A stretch of DNA of 64,000 bases from Aegicerativicinus sediminis (GTDB lineage Bacteria; Bacteroidota; Bacteroidia; Flavobacteriales; Flavobacteriaceae), in the NCBI RefSeq assembly GCF_015476115.1, contig NZ_CP064295.1, positions 2,040,001-2,104,000 on the forward strand, read 5' to 3'. The notes beneath the pieces are model-generated. The model was not told where the DNA came from, ran no database searches, and was given only the letters and a program-made list of their open reading frames with translations. Position 1 is the stretch's first letter; each line of letters begins with the position of its first letter. The position numbers and the translations under genes are program-made. Positions 52,411 to 60,357 of this stretch are shown here, in pieces.

Positions 52411-53626
52411 AACATATATGAATAGTATATTAACGGAATTCCAAAATAACGATAAGATTTATAGTGTTAGTGGGTATATGTATCCTCATAATGTTGACAT
52501 AAATGGGATTTATTTTTATAATATACCCTTATGTTGGGGATGGGGTACATGGAAGAGGGCTTGGGAATGTTTTATTATTGATTCAAAATATTTATATGAA
52601 GCTATTGACCGAAGGAATTTATGGAAAGACCTAAATAAATTTGGAAATAATGATTTAAGAGAACAATTGGTTAATAATGTTTTAGGTTCCTTAAATACAT
52701 GGTTTATTAAGTGGCATGCAAGTATTTTATTGAAAAATGGTTATTGCATTTTTCCATCTAAATCTTTCGTTAATAATATAGGTTTTGATTCAACTGGTGA
52801 ACACTGTACAACGACCGATATATTTTTTAATTCTAAACTGGAAACGAGGGTTCCGTTAAAAATTACAGAATTCAAGGAATCTGAAGTCCTAAGGGATATA
52901 ATAACGGAACATTACTCTAGAGCTTCGGGAATTAGAAAAAATCCTTCTCAACCTTTTAGAATTAAAAGATTTTTTGTTCGTATAATGAGAAGAATTTTGG
53001 AAAAAATTTATCCAGATTTATTAAAGCTGAAAGAATTAAAAAGGGATTCTATTTCAGAAGACTTGTTATTTATGGATTCTATAAGAGGTGAATATGTCAA
53101 AATTTATCCTCCTTTTAATTTAAGGCTATCTAAAATTGATGACTATACCTATATAGCTGAAAATTCTAATATTTCATATACAACCATTGGTAAATTTTGT
53201 TCAATTGGTCCTAACTTAATGTGTGGTTATGGGATTCATCCAATTGATAAAATTAGTACACATCCAATGTTTTATTCTACATTAAAACAAAATACTATTA
53301 GTTTAACTAAAGAGGATAAAATTGAGGAAAGAAAATTTATTACAATTGGGAATGATGTTTTTATTGGTGCCAATGTGACGATATTAGATGGTGTAACAAT
53401 TGGAGATGGAGCAGTTGTTGGAGCAGGATCGGTTGTAAGTAAAGATATTCCTCCTTTTGCTGTAGCTTATGGTTCACCAATACAAGTGAGAAAATATAGA
53501 TTTGATTCAGAAACTATTTCAAAATTGCAAAGTATTAAATGGTGGAAATTTGAAGAATCTGATTTACTGTTAGTTGAGAAATATTTTGACAAGGTAGATG
53601 AATTCATCAATTTATTTCCTAAGTAA
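52073..53626 (+). CDS. Glycosyltransferase with C-terminal hexapeptide acyltransferase domain
   Basis: A 517-residue fusion. The N-terminal GT-A domain (about 1-290) opens with APIVLFVYNRPEHTLKTLRAL and has the metal-binding LEDD (102-105) and PLCWGWGTWKRAW. The C-terminal part (about 355-517) is a left-handed beta-helix acyltransferase with repeated hexapeptides (FCSIGPNLMCGYGIHP, FITIGNDVFIGANVTILDGVTIGDGAVVGAGSVVSKDIPPFAVAYG). One polypeptide would thus add a sugar and acetylate it or its neighbour. Residues 1-117 are identical to those of the gene at 54521; thereafter the two only resemble each other and then carry unrelated ends. Confidence 0.85.
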   Translation: MELAPIVLFVYNRPEHTLKTLRALSENDLADKSELYIFADGPKPGADSQTLEDISRTREVLGQAQWCKEVHILERETNIGLANSVIDGVTQIVNKYGKVIVLEDDIVTSTGFLTYMNSILTEFQNNDKIYSVSGYMYPHNVDINGIYFYNIPLCWGWGTWKRAWECFIIDSKYLYEAIDRRNLWKDLNKFGNNDLREQLVNNVLGSLNTWFIKWHASILLKNGYCIFPSKSFVNNIGFDSTGEHCTTTDIFFNSKLETRVPLKITEFKESEVLRDIITEHYSRASGIRKNPSQPFRIKRFFVRIMRRILEKIYPDLLKLKELKRDSISEDLLFMDSIRGEYVKIYPPFNLRLSKIDDYTYIAENSNISYTTIGKFCSIGPNLMCGYGIHPIDKISTHPMFYSTLKQNTISLTKEDKIEERKFITIGNDVFIGANVTILDGVTIGDGAVVGAGSVVSKDIPPFAVAYGSPIQVRKYRFDSETISKLQSIKWWKFEESDLLLVEKYFDKVDEFINLFPK

Positions 53627-53636
53627 TATTCTGTGT

Positions 53637-53783
53637 TCTAACGTCAGGGAAATTGTATCAGACTGGGTCAAAAATGCAGGTAGTTTTGATGTTGAGGCGG
53701 GTGATTTTTTCGATTCGGGTAGGGTCATAGATAATAATCAGGGTAATTTTTTGGTGAAGCACAATTTCAATTTAAGTGATTAG
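53637..53783 (+). pseudogene. Remnant of the wzt 3' end
   Basis: These bases encode the last 46 residues of Wzt (VREIVSDWVKNAGSFDVEAG onward) with two substitutions (Thr to Ser, Lys to Asn) and the original stop. There is no promoter, ATPase domain or proper start: an open frame from 53598 starts within the preceding gene in another frame. It is a by-product of the duplication. Confidence 0.85.
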
Positions 53784-53788
53784 GTTAA

Positions 53789-54490
53789 ATGTTAAGTAAG
53801 ATTAAAGACAGGGTACGTGCCAATCTATTGGAGCTCGGCCTAAGATATAATAACAAGAGCGAGGTACTTAAGCAATTGATGGGCCAGGACGAGCGGGAGG
53901 CCTACAGTCATTTGAGGCAGGGCTATCTAAATGAAATTGGTTGGTGGAATGCCTGGAGGAGCAAATCCCCTCTTGGGCCGGAGGACAATCCCATTCCATG
54001 GGTGACCTATAGTTTTATCGATTTTGTTGAGGAGAGGCTTACAGATGACCTAGGCATGTTCGAATTCGGTTCCGGAAACTCCACACTCTATTATAGCCGT
54101 TATATTAAGGAAATCCATACGGTGGAACACGACAAGGAATGGTTTGAAAAGATCAGGAAGGGTATGCCTTCAAATGTATTCCCGATATTCAGGGAATTGG
54201 AGTACGGCGGTAAATACTCGAAAACCGCTGTCGATACGGGAAGGAAATTTGATATGATTATAGTGGATGGAAGAGACCGTGTTAATTGTATGATAAATTC
54301 TTTTCCTGCTTTGACGGAAAAAGGGGTCATGGTATTGGATGACTCTGAGCGCGAGCAGTATGCTAAGGGGGTGAACCATGCAATGGACAATGGTTTTAGG
54401 AGGATAGATTTTTGGGGAATATCCCCGGGATTGTTTTATAAAAAGTGTACTTCCATATTCTACAGGGATAAGAATATTTTGGGAATTTAA
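53789..54490 (+). CDS. Class I SAM methyltransferase-like protein, copy 2
   Basis: The encoded 233 residues are identical to those at 51341-52042 and the DNA differs at one site that I noticed (near the tenth codon, silent). The same motifs apply: FEFGSGNST, VEHDKEW, FDMIIVDGRD. The near-perfect identity means that the duplication is recent or that the copies are kept alike by gene conversion. Both copies have intact frames. Confidence 0.7.
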   Translation: MLSKIKDRVRANLLELGLRYNNKSEVLKQLMGQDEREAYSHLRQGYLNEIGWWNAWRSKSPLGPEDNPIPWVTYSFIDFVEERLTDDLGMFEFGSGNSTLYYSRYIKEIHTVEHDKEWFEKIRKGMPSNVFPIFRELEYGGKYSKTAVDTGRKFDMIIVDGRDRVNCMINSFPALTEKGVMVLDDSEREQYAKGVNHAMDNGFRRIDFWGISPGLFYKKCTSIFYRDKNILGI

Positions 54491-54520
54491 TAGCTGAGAC
54501 TAAGGTTTTACGGAATTATT

Positions 54521-56233
54521 ATGGAATTAGCTCCTATTGTTTTATTCGTTTATAATAGACCCGAACATACGTTAAAAACGTTGAGGGCCCTCTCTGAGAA
54601 CGATTTGGCTGATAAGAGTGAGCTTTACATTTTTGCTGACGGCCCAAAGCCGGGAGCAGATTCACAAACCTTAGAGGATATATCGAGGACAAGGGAAGTT
54701 CTGGGGCAGGCACAATGGTGTAAGGAGGTGCATATCTTGGAACGGGAGACCAATATCGGGTTGGCAAATTCGGTTATAGATGGGGTTACCCAAATCGTGA
54801 ACAAGTACGGGAAGGTCATTGTGTTGGAGGATGACATCGTAACTTCTACGGGGTTTCTCACCTATATGAATATTGGTTTAAATATGTATACCTCAGAAAC
54901 ACGTGTTTATGGAATAAGTGGCTATAAGTTTCCTTCTTTTAAGCCCATTTTGGACGATACATTCTTTTTACCTATAATGAGTTCTTGGGGTTATGGCACT
55001 TGGAAAGATCGCTGGAACAGAATAAATTTTGATGCAAAAGATTTATTTGAAAAAGTTAAAATTAAGGGAGTGCTTAATAAATTAAATTTTGGAAATTTAA
55101 ATTTTAAGCAAATGTTAATCCAACAGATTGAAGGTGAAATAGATTCTTGGGCAATCAGGTTTTATGTATCTATGTTTTTAGACAAAGGGTTATTTCTTTA
55201 CCCGAGAGAATCATTATTAATAAATATAGGTTTTGATGGCTCTGGTGTCCATTGCAATGATGACCCAATAAAAAATGAAGAAGAATTAACTTCTAACGTA
55301 ATTATCAATTGCGCAAAACTTAAGGTCAACTTAAAAAAAAGTATTCTTAAGAAGTATATACCAAACAATTATAATATTATCAAAGTAATTAAACGGAACA
55401 AAAGGCATATTAGAGTGGTATTATCGGGGTTTAAATCCAAATTGCAAAATAAGTTTTTTGGCCCAAAATTAGGCGGTGATAAGTTAATCCTCGAAAAGAT
55501 TAGAGAAAGCCCCCGCTTTACACGAATGGATTTTCAAATTAATAATATGAATTTGACCATTCCGGATTCGGCTTCCTTTTATTTTATGTATAAAGAAATT
55601 TTCCATCAACATATTTATAAGTTCATTACAGATGTTAAGGAACCTTATATTATTGATGGTGGGGCAAACATAGGATTATCTTCTATTTATTTAAAGCGAC
55701 TATTCCCTAACAGTAAAATAATAGCCTTCGAGCCTGATCCGAACATTTTTAATTATTTGGTGAAAAATATAACCCAAAATAATATTAATGGTGTTGAATT
55801 AATAAATAAGGGTTTATGGAATCGTGAAGATAGCTTAAAGTTTAAGTCGGAGGGGGCAGATGGAGGCGTTTTGCAAGCTATAAATCCTGATTCAGATTTT
55901 ACTGAGGTTTCTGTCGATCTTATATCACTACGTCCTTATTTAAATGAAAAAATCGATTTTTTGAAGTTAGACATTGAAGGTGCTGAAACGGTTGTATTGA
56001 ATGATATTTTTGATGTATTAGATAACGTCGACAGGATATTTGTAGAATACCATTCTATGGTTGGTCAACCACAAACTCTTAATGAAGTTATTGATAGGTT
56101 GACGAAATCTAATTTTAGATTATTTATTTCCTCTCCTGGATTTTCAAATAAGTCCCCTCTTTTGGAACGGTTTACATATAATAATATGGATATGCAACTG
56201 AACATTTTTGGGATTAAAAATAATCTGTTATGA
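54521..56233 (+). CDS. Glycosyltransferase with C-terminal FkbM methyltransferase domain
   Basis: A 570-residue fusion. Residues 1-117 are identical to the gene at 52073. The rest of the GT-A domain (to about 290) is only similar, with SSWGYGTWKDRW in the same place as GWGTWKRAW. The C-terminal domain (about 340-565) is an FkbM-type SAM methyltransferase: YIIDGGANIGLSSIYLKRLFPNSKIIAFEPDPN, then DFLKLDIEGAE. It would add a sugar and O-methylate the glycan. The stop overlaps the next start (ATGA). Compared with its sibling, the shared glycosyltransferase head carries a different modification module. Confidence 0.87.
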   Translation: MELAPIVLFVYNRPEHTLKTLRALSENDLADKSELYIFADGPKPGADSQTLEDISRTREVLGQAQWCKEVHILERETNIGLANSVIDGVTQIVNKYGKVIVLEDDIVTSTGFLTYMNIGLNMYTSETRVYGISGYKFPSFKPILDDTFFLPIMSSWGYGTWKDRWNRINFDAKDLFEKVKIKGVLNKLNFGNLNFKQMLIQQIEGEIDSWAIRFYVSMFLDKGLFLYPRESLLINIGFDGSGVHCNDDPIKNEEELTSNVIINCAKLKVNLKKSILKKYIPNNYNIIKVIKRNKRHIRVVLSGFKSKLQNKFFGPKLGGDKLILEKIRESPRFTRMDFQINNMNLTIPDSASFYFMYKEIFHQHIYKFITDVKEPYIIDGGANIGLSSIYLKRLFPNSKIIAFEPDPNIFNYLVKNITQNNINGVELINKGLWNREDSLKFKSEGADGGVLQAINPDSDFTEVSVDLISLRPYLNEKIDFLKLDIEGAETVVLNDIFDVLDNVDRIFVEYHSMVGQPQTLNEVIDRLTKSNFRLFISSPGFSNKSPLLERFTYNNMDMQLNIFGIKNNLL

Positions 56234-57501
56234 AGGTTTTGCACATCTCTACTTCAGATTCTGGTGGTGCAGGTAAAGCTTGTTTACGTTTACACAAAGG
56301 ATTGCGGAATATTGGTGTAGAGTCTAATGTTTTGGTGAGGTGGAAGAGAAACAATGATGATTTAAAGGTATTTCCATATAGAATAACGCATAAAAATTTT
56401 TTTTCTAGACTATTTCATGAAATTAAACATGCTATCCTTAGAAAATTAAATATTAGTTCAAAATTTGACAAATTTAAATCCAATAGGTCGTCAAGTCTCG
56501 AATTGTTTAGTTTGCCTTACTCAAAACACAAAATTGAAAAATCAGCTTTCTATAACAACACTAATTTAATAAATCTTCATTGGGTTGCAGATTTTTTAGA
56601 TTATTCGAGTTTTTTCAAATATTGTGATAAGCCAATTGTTTGGACCCTGCATGATATGAATCCTTTTACTGGAGGTGAACATTATAGTGAGAAGTATAAT
56701 GGGATAGATGAAAAAGGTTATCCCATTAAACGAGTAATAACAGAGGGTGAAAAGAAATTATTCAAGAATTATTTAATGATTAAAAAAACAGCAATGGAAA
56801 ATTGTGAAAATTTAACCATTGTAACTCCATCTAAATGGCTTTTCGATGAGGCTAAAAATAGTGAGATTTTTATGGGAAGGCCCATTCGTCATATTCCATA
56901 TGGATTGGATGAAACTATTTTTAGACCTAGGGAAAAAAGGTTTTGTAAAGAAGTTTTTGAGATTCCAGAAGATAAAATTGTGATTCTCTTTGTAGCGGAT
57001 GATATTAATAATAACCGCAAAGGATTAAAATATTTATTATCTGCTCTAGAAGGTTTGAATTGCAAGGATTTCATTCTATGTTCGGTCGGTAATAACTCAA
57101 GTGCTATAGATTTAGAAATAAATTATAAGCATCTAGGAGCCATTAATGATGAAAGGTTAATGTCCATGGTTTATTCAGCGGCAGATGTATTTGTTATCCC
57201 ATCCTTGATGGATAATTTGCCTAATACTGTACTGGAATCTTTGATGTGTGGCACACCGGCGATTGGATTTCCTATTGGAGGTATTGTTGATATGATAGTT
57301 CCTGAAATTACGGGGTACCTTGCTGAAAAGATAAGTGTTGAATCTCTTAGAATTACAATTCTAAAATTTCTAAATGATCCTAGTTTTTTTGATAGAAAGG
57401 CAATTAGAAATTTTGCTTTAGAAAACTATTCTTTAAATAAACAAGCGGAAGCATATAAGGAATTATATGAACACATATTTAATGAAAGGGAAAGGAACTA
57501 A
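56230..57501 (+). CDS. GT4-family glycosyltransferase
   Basis: A 423-residue GT-B enzyme. It opens with VLHISTSDSGGAGKACLRLHKGL, the glycine-rich acceptor loop of GT4 enzymes. The C-terminal nucleotide-sugar part has VFVIPSLMDNLPNTVLESLMCGTPAIGFPIGG, the usual E-x7-E region. TLHDMNPFTGGEHY in the middle is a recurrent element in this subgroup. Sugar specificity is unknown. The start overlaps the upstream stop in ATGA and the end overlaps the next gene by about 20 bases. Confidence 0.88.
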   Translation: MKVLHISTSDSGGAGKACLRLHKGLRNIGVESNVLVRWKRNNDDLKVFPYRITHKNFFSRLFHEIKHAILRKLNISSKFDKFKSNRSSSLELFSLPYSKHKIEKSAFYNNTNLINLHWVADFLDYSSFFKYCDKPIVWTLHDMNPFTGGEHYSEKYNGIDEKGYPIKRVITEGEKKLFKNYLMIKKTAMENCENLTIVTPSKWLFDEAKNSEIFMGRPIRHIPYGLDETIFRPREKRFCKEVFEIPEDKIVILFVADDINNNRKGLKYLLSALEGLNCKDFILCSVGNNSSAIDLEINYKHLGAINDERLMSMVYSAADVFVIPSLMDNLPNTVLESLMCGTPAIGFPIGGIVDMIVPEITGYLAEKISVESLRITILKFLNDPSFFDRKAIRNFALENYSLNKQAEAYKELYEHIFNERERN

Positions 57502-58279
57502 ACTGTCAATAATCACCATTAATTTTAATAACATTAATGGTCTAAAAAAAACAATACAATCGGTATTGAAACAATCATTTCATAATTACGAATATATAAT
57601 AATTGATGGTGGGTCTAATGATGGAAGTGCACAGCTCATTGAAGAATATGCAGCAGAATTATCATATTGGATTAGTGAACCCGACAATGGGATTTATGAT
57701 GCTATGAATAAAGGCATCAAAAAAGCAATTGGAGAATACTGTCTTTTTTTAAATTCAGGTGATTATTTATTAGGATCAACTACCCTTGAAAAGATTTTTC
57801 AAAAACCGCATAAAGAAGATATTCTCTATGGAGACCTAAAATCTGATTTTAGAGACTATCTTTATCCTGAAACGATTACGTTAAACACCTTTGTTAAAGC
57901 CACTATTCCCCATCAAGCTTCTTTTATAAAAAAGTCATTGTTTAATACCTATGGATTTTATGATGAGTCTTACCCTATAATAGCAGACTGGGTGTTTTTT
58001 TTAAAGGCTGTTTTTAAATACAATGCTACAACAAAGCATGTTGGCCAGTTTGTTAGTTTTTTTGAACATGGGGGTATTAGTACATCTCGAGAATTACACG
58101 AACAATTGATGCAACAACGGTCTTGTCTGTTATTAGAGCTTTTTCCCAATATTTATCCTGATTATATAAGTCTTCATAACCAACTTCTAGAACAAGAAAA
58201 AGAACTCAATTCTTATCGTAATTCTAGGCTAATTCAAATGCTTAGAAAATTTCAAAAGCAAATTTTAAAGTCAAGATAA
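57482..58279 (+). CDS. GT2-family glycosyltransferase
   Basis: 265 residues from the ATG at 57482 (an ATG at 57467 is also in frame). It has the GT-A start LSIITINFNNINGLKKTIQSVL, IDGGSNDGSAQLIEE, and SEPDNGIYDAMNKGIKKA with the DxD-like LNSGDYLL. This is the WcaA-like subgroup that carries SGD instead of DxD. It has no membrane helix at the end. The final ~50 residues are basic and may contact the membrane. The acceptor is unknown. Confidence 0.88.
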   Translation: MKGKGTKLSIITINFNNINGLKKTIQSVLKQSFHNYEYIIIDGGSNDGSAQLIEEYAAELSYWISEPDNGIYDAMNKGIKKAIGEYCLFLNSGDYLLGSTTLEKIFQKPHKEDILYGDLKSDFRDYLYPETITLNTFVKATIPHQASFIKKSLFNTYGFYDESYPIIADWVFFLKAVFKYNATTKHVGQFVSFFEHGGISTSRELHEQLMQQRSCLLLELFPNIYPDYISLHNQLLEQEKELNSYRNSRLIQMLRKFQKQILKSR

Positions 58280-58288
58280 CACCTAAGG

Positions 58289-59338
58289 ATGGAAAGCCCA
58301 AAAATTTCAGTTATAATGGCGGTTTATAATGGTGAGCCATATATTAGCGATACAATAAAATCAGTGCTTAACCAGACATTTGAAGATTTCGAGTTTATTA
58401 TTGTGAATGATTGTTCTACGGATACAACCAAACAAACAATTGAGGGTTTTAGTGATGAAAGGATAATACTTATAAATAATGATAACAATTTAGGTTCATC
58501 TAGAGCGGGTAATAAAGGAATTGAAGCAGCAAAGGGAGAATTTATTGCGCGCATTGATGCGGATGATTTGATATCTGAGAATAGGTTGGAAATACAATAT
58601 CAATTTTTAAAATCATATCCCGAAATAGGAATATTGGGGTCTAGATATAAAATATTAGGAACAGAAATCTGCAAAGACTTAGTAACTTGCCCTGATGAAA
58701 TCGCTGTCAAATTATTTTTAGGTCAAAATTGTATTGCCCACTCCACTGTAATGATGCGTTCTGAACTTTTTTGGAAGCATGGTTTGAATTATAATCCAGA
58801 TAATCCAGTTAGCCAAGATTATGAACTTTGGGTTAATTCTTCCAAGGTTGTCAAAATTTCGAATTTACCGGATTATCTTATGGAATATAGAATTCATGAT
58901 AATCAAATTTCAACCAAACGATTTAAAGAACAGCAGGAGCATGCCAAACGAATTGTCACTGATACACTCAGAACTTATTATCCTCAAGTTTCATCTAGTG
59001 AAATTATGGATCATTATAAATTGTTAGGATTTGAAAAGGTAGAAATATCCGATTTGGAAAATCTTATTTCCTGGGCCAATTTTTTGATAGAAATCAATGA
59101 TAAGGTAAATAGATTCGACAAGGTTATTTTTGAAGAATATGTGATTGGATTAAAAGATCACAGCATAACACAGGTGTTCAATACAAGCTTTATTTTGGCT
59201 CCCCATTATTCGCCAAAATTGTATGTTCATTTTTTAAAAGCTAAAAAACGCTTTGCTCCTAATTTAGATTCAAAAATTATTTTAAAGTTTATGCTAAAGT
59301 GTTTCCTTTTTCAAACCAGAAAAAAGAATTTGTCTTGA
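58289..59338 (+). CDS. GT2-family glycosyltransferase
   Basis: A 349-residue GT-A enzyme. ISVIMAVYNGEPYISDTIKSVLNQTFEDFEFIIVND, then NDNNLGSSRAGNKGIEAAKGEFIARIDADD with the metal-binding DADD. The C-terminal half holds VSQDYELW, the usual acceptor-side motif. The family is clear but the sugar is not. The next gene starts within its stop codon. Confidence 0.9.
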   Translation: MESPKISVIMAVYNGEPYISDTIKSVLNQTFEDFEFIIVNDCSTDTTKQTIEGFSDERIILINNDNNLGSSRAGNKGIEAAKGEFIARIDADDLISENRLEIQYQFLKSYPEIGILGSRYKILGTEICKDLVTCPDEIAVKLFLGQNCIAHSTVMMRSELFWKHGLNYNPDNPVSQDYELWVNSSKVVKISNLPDYLMEYRIHDNQISTKRFKEQQEHAKRIVTDTLRTYYPQVSSSEIMDHYKLLGFEKVEISDLENLISWANFLIEINDKVNRFDKVIFEEYVIGLKDHSITQVFNTSFILAPHYSPKLYVHFLKAKKRFAPNLDSKIILKFMLKCFLFQTRKKNLS

Positions 59339-60357
59339 GTAAATCCTTAATTTCCATATTGATGCCAGTGTATAATGGAGAGCTCTATCTTCGAGAAGCA
59401 ATAGATTCTGTCCTAGCGCAAACGTTTACAGATTATGAATTTATCATCATTAATGATGGTTCTACGGACAATTCAAAACAGATTATAGAATCATATGATG
59501 ACAGTCGTATCCTGTTGGTTAATCAAGAAAATATGGGTGTTGCTAAATCTTTAAATAAAGGTATCAACATCGCAGTTGGGGAATATATTTGGAGGCATGA
59601 TGCAGATGATATTTGTTTACCTGACCAATTAGAAAAACAGCTACAATTTCTAAAATCTAATCCTGAATTTTCGTTAGTATCTGCCCAAATCGCTTTTATG
59701 ACAGACCGAGGAAAAATTGCATGGGATTATAGACAACCTAAAAATGCATTTTTTGAAGACAAGCCATTTGTTAAAGTGTTGAGAAATCAATTTAACCCTT
59801 ATTCTCCAATTACCCATGCCACAGTATTGATGAAAAGAGAAGAATTGCTAGAATTGGGTGGGTATCGCACTGAATTTAAAACCTCAGAAGACACAGATCT
59901 TTGGTTGCGTTGGATTGAGAAGTATGATGCCGCGGTTTTAAATTATTGCTCCTATTTTGTGCGACTGAATGCAACATCTGCAACCCAAAAATTCAAAAAT
60001 ACTACAAATTTTTATAGAGATACTGCATTCAATTTTGCTGACGAAAGGAAAAGGGTTGGTTCTGATCCCTCACAACGTGGAGAATCTTTCCCCCTTCCAG
60101 AATCAAATTTTGCATTGAACCTAGAGGATGAACAAATCAAAAAAAAGAAGGCTGGCTATGTGTTTCGAAAAGATCTTTTATCTTTTAAATATAAGGTAAT
60201 GGTAAATGCCAAAGATTATAAAAACATATTTAAAATTGTCAGGTTTTCTTTAAAAGATGGATGGAAACTATCTAAAACATGGAGGGCTATCCTATTCCCA
60301 CTTTTAGGTAACAAAGTTGTGAAAAAAGGGGTTGAATTAAAAAAGAAATTGCAGTGA
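59335..60357 (+). CDS. GT2-family glycosyltransferase
   Basis: 340 residues from a TTG at 59335 that overlaps the upstream TGA (TTGA); a GTG at 59299 would add 12 residues inside the preceding gene. Motifs: ISILMPVYNGELYLREAIDSVLAQTFTDYEFIIINDGSTDNS, NKGINIAVGEYIWRHDADD, and TSEDTDLWLRW. It is closely related in layout to the preceding gene, probably an old duplication. The stop overlaps the next start as GTGA. Confidence 0.88.
   Translation: MSKSLISILMPVYNGELYLREAIDSVLAQTFTDYEFIIINDGSTDNSKQIIESYDDSRILLVNQENMGVAKSLNKGINIAVGEYIWRHDADDICLPDQLEKQLQFLKSNPEFSLVSAQIAFMTDRGKIAWDYRQPKNAFFEDKPFVKVLRNQFNPYSPITHATVLMKREELLELGGYRTEFKTSEDTDLWLRWIEKYDAAVLNYCSYFVRLNATSATQKFKNTTNFYRDTAFNFADERKRVGSDPSQRGESFPLPESNFALNLEDEQIKKKKAGYVFRKDLLSFKYKVMVNAKDYKNIFKIVRFSLKDGWKLSKTWRAILFPLLGNKVVKKGVELKKKLQ

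Larger units (their letters stand above)
53637..54858 (+). repeat. Direct repeat, copy 2 (1.22 kb)
   Basis: The second copy of the unit at 51189-52410. It begins 11 bases after the stop of the first fusion gene, so its wzt part is a headless remnant, and it ends inside the second glycosyltransferase, where the two copies diverge. Crossing over between the copies would remove 2448 bases and leave an intact wzt followed by one methyltransferase-like gene and the GT-FkbM gene. Confidence 0.95.

Noticed and set aside
53598-53783. A separate 61-codon gene before the second methyltransferase-like copy
   Set aside because: Its start lies in another frame inside the preceding gene and the rest is the wzt tail left by the duplication. 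Recorded as a pseudogene fragment.
51189-54858. The 1.22 kb repeat as an insertion sequence or composite transposon
   Set aside because: The unit encodes no transposase, has no terminal inverted repeats, and begins and ends inside genes; its content is ordinary polysaccharide-locus DNA.
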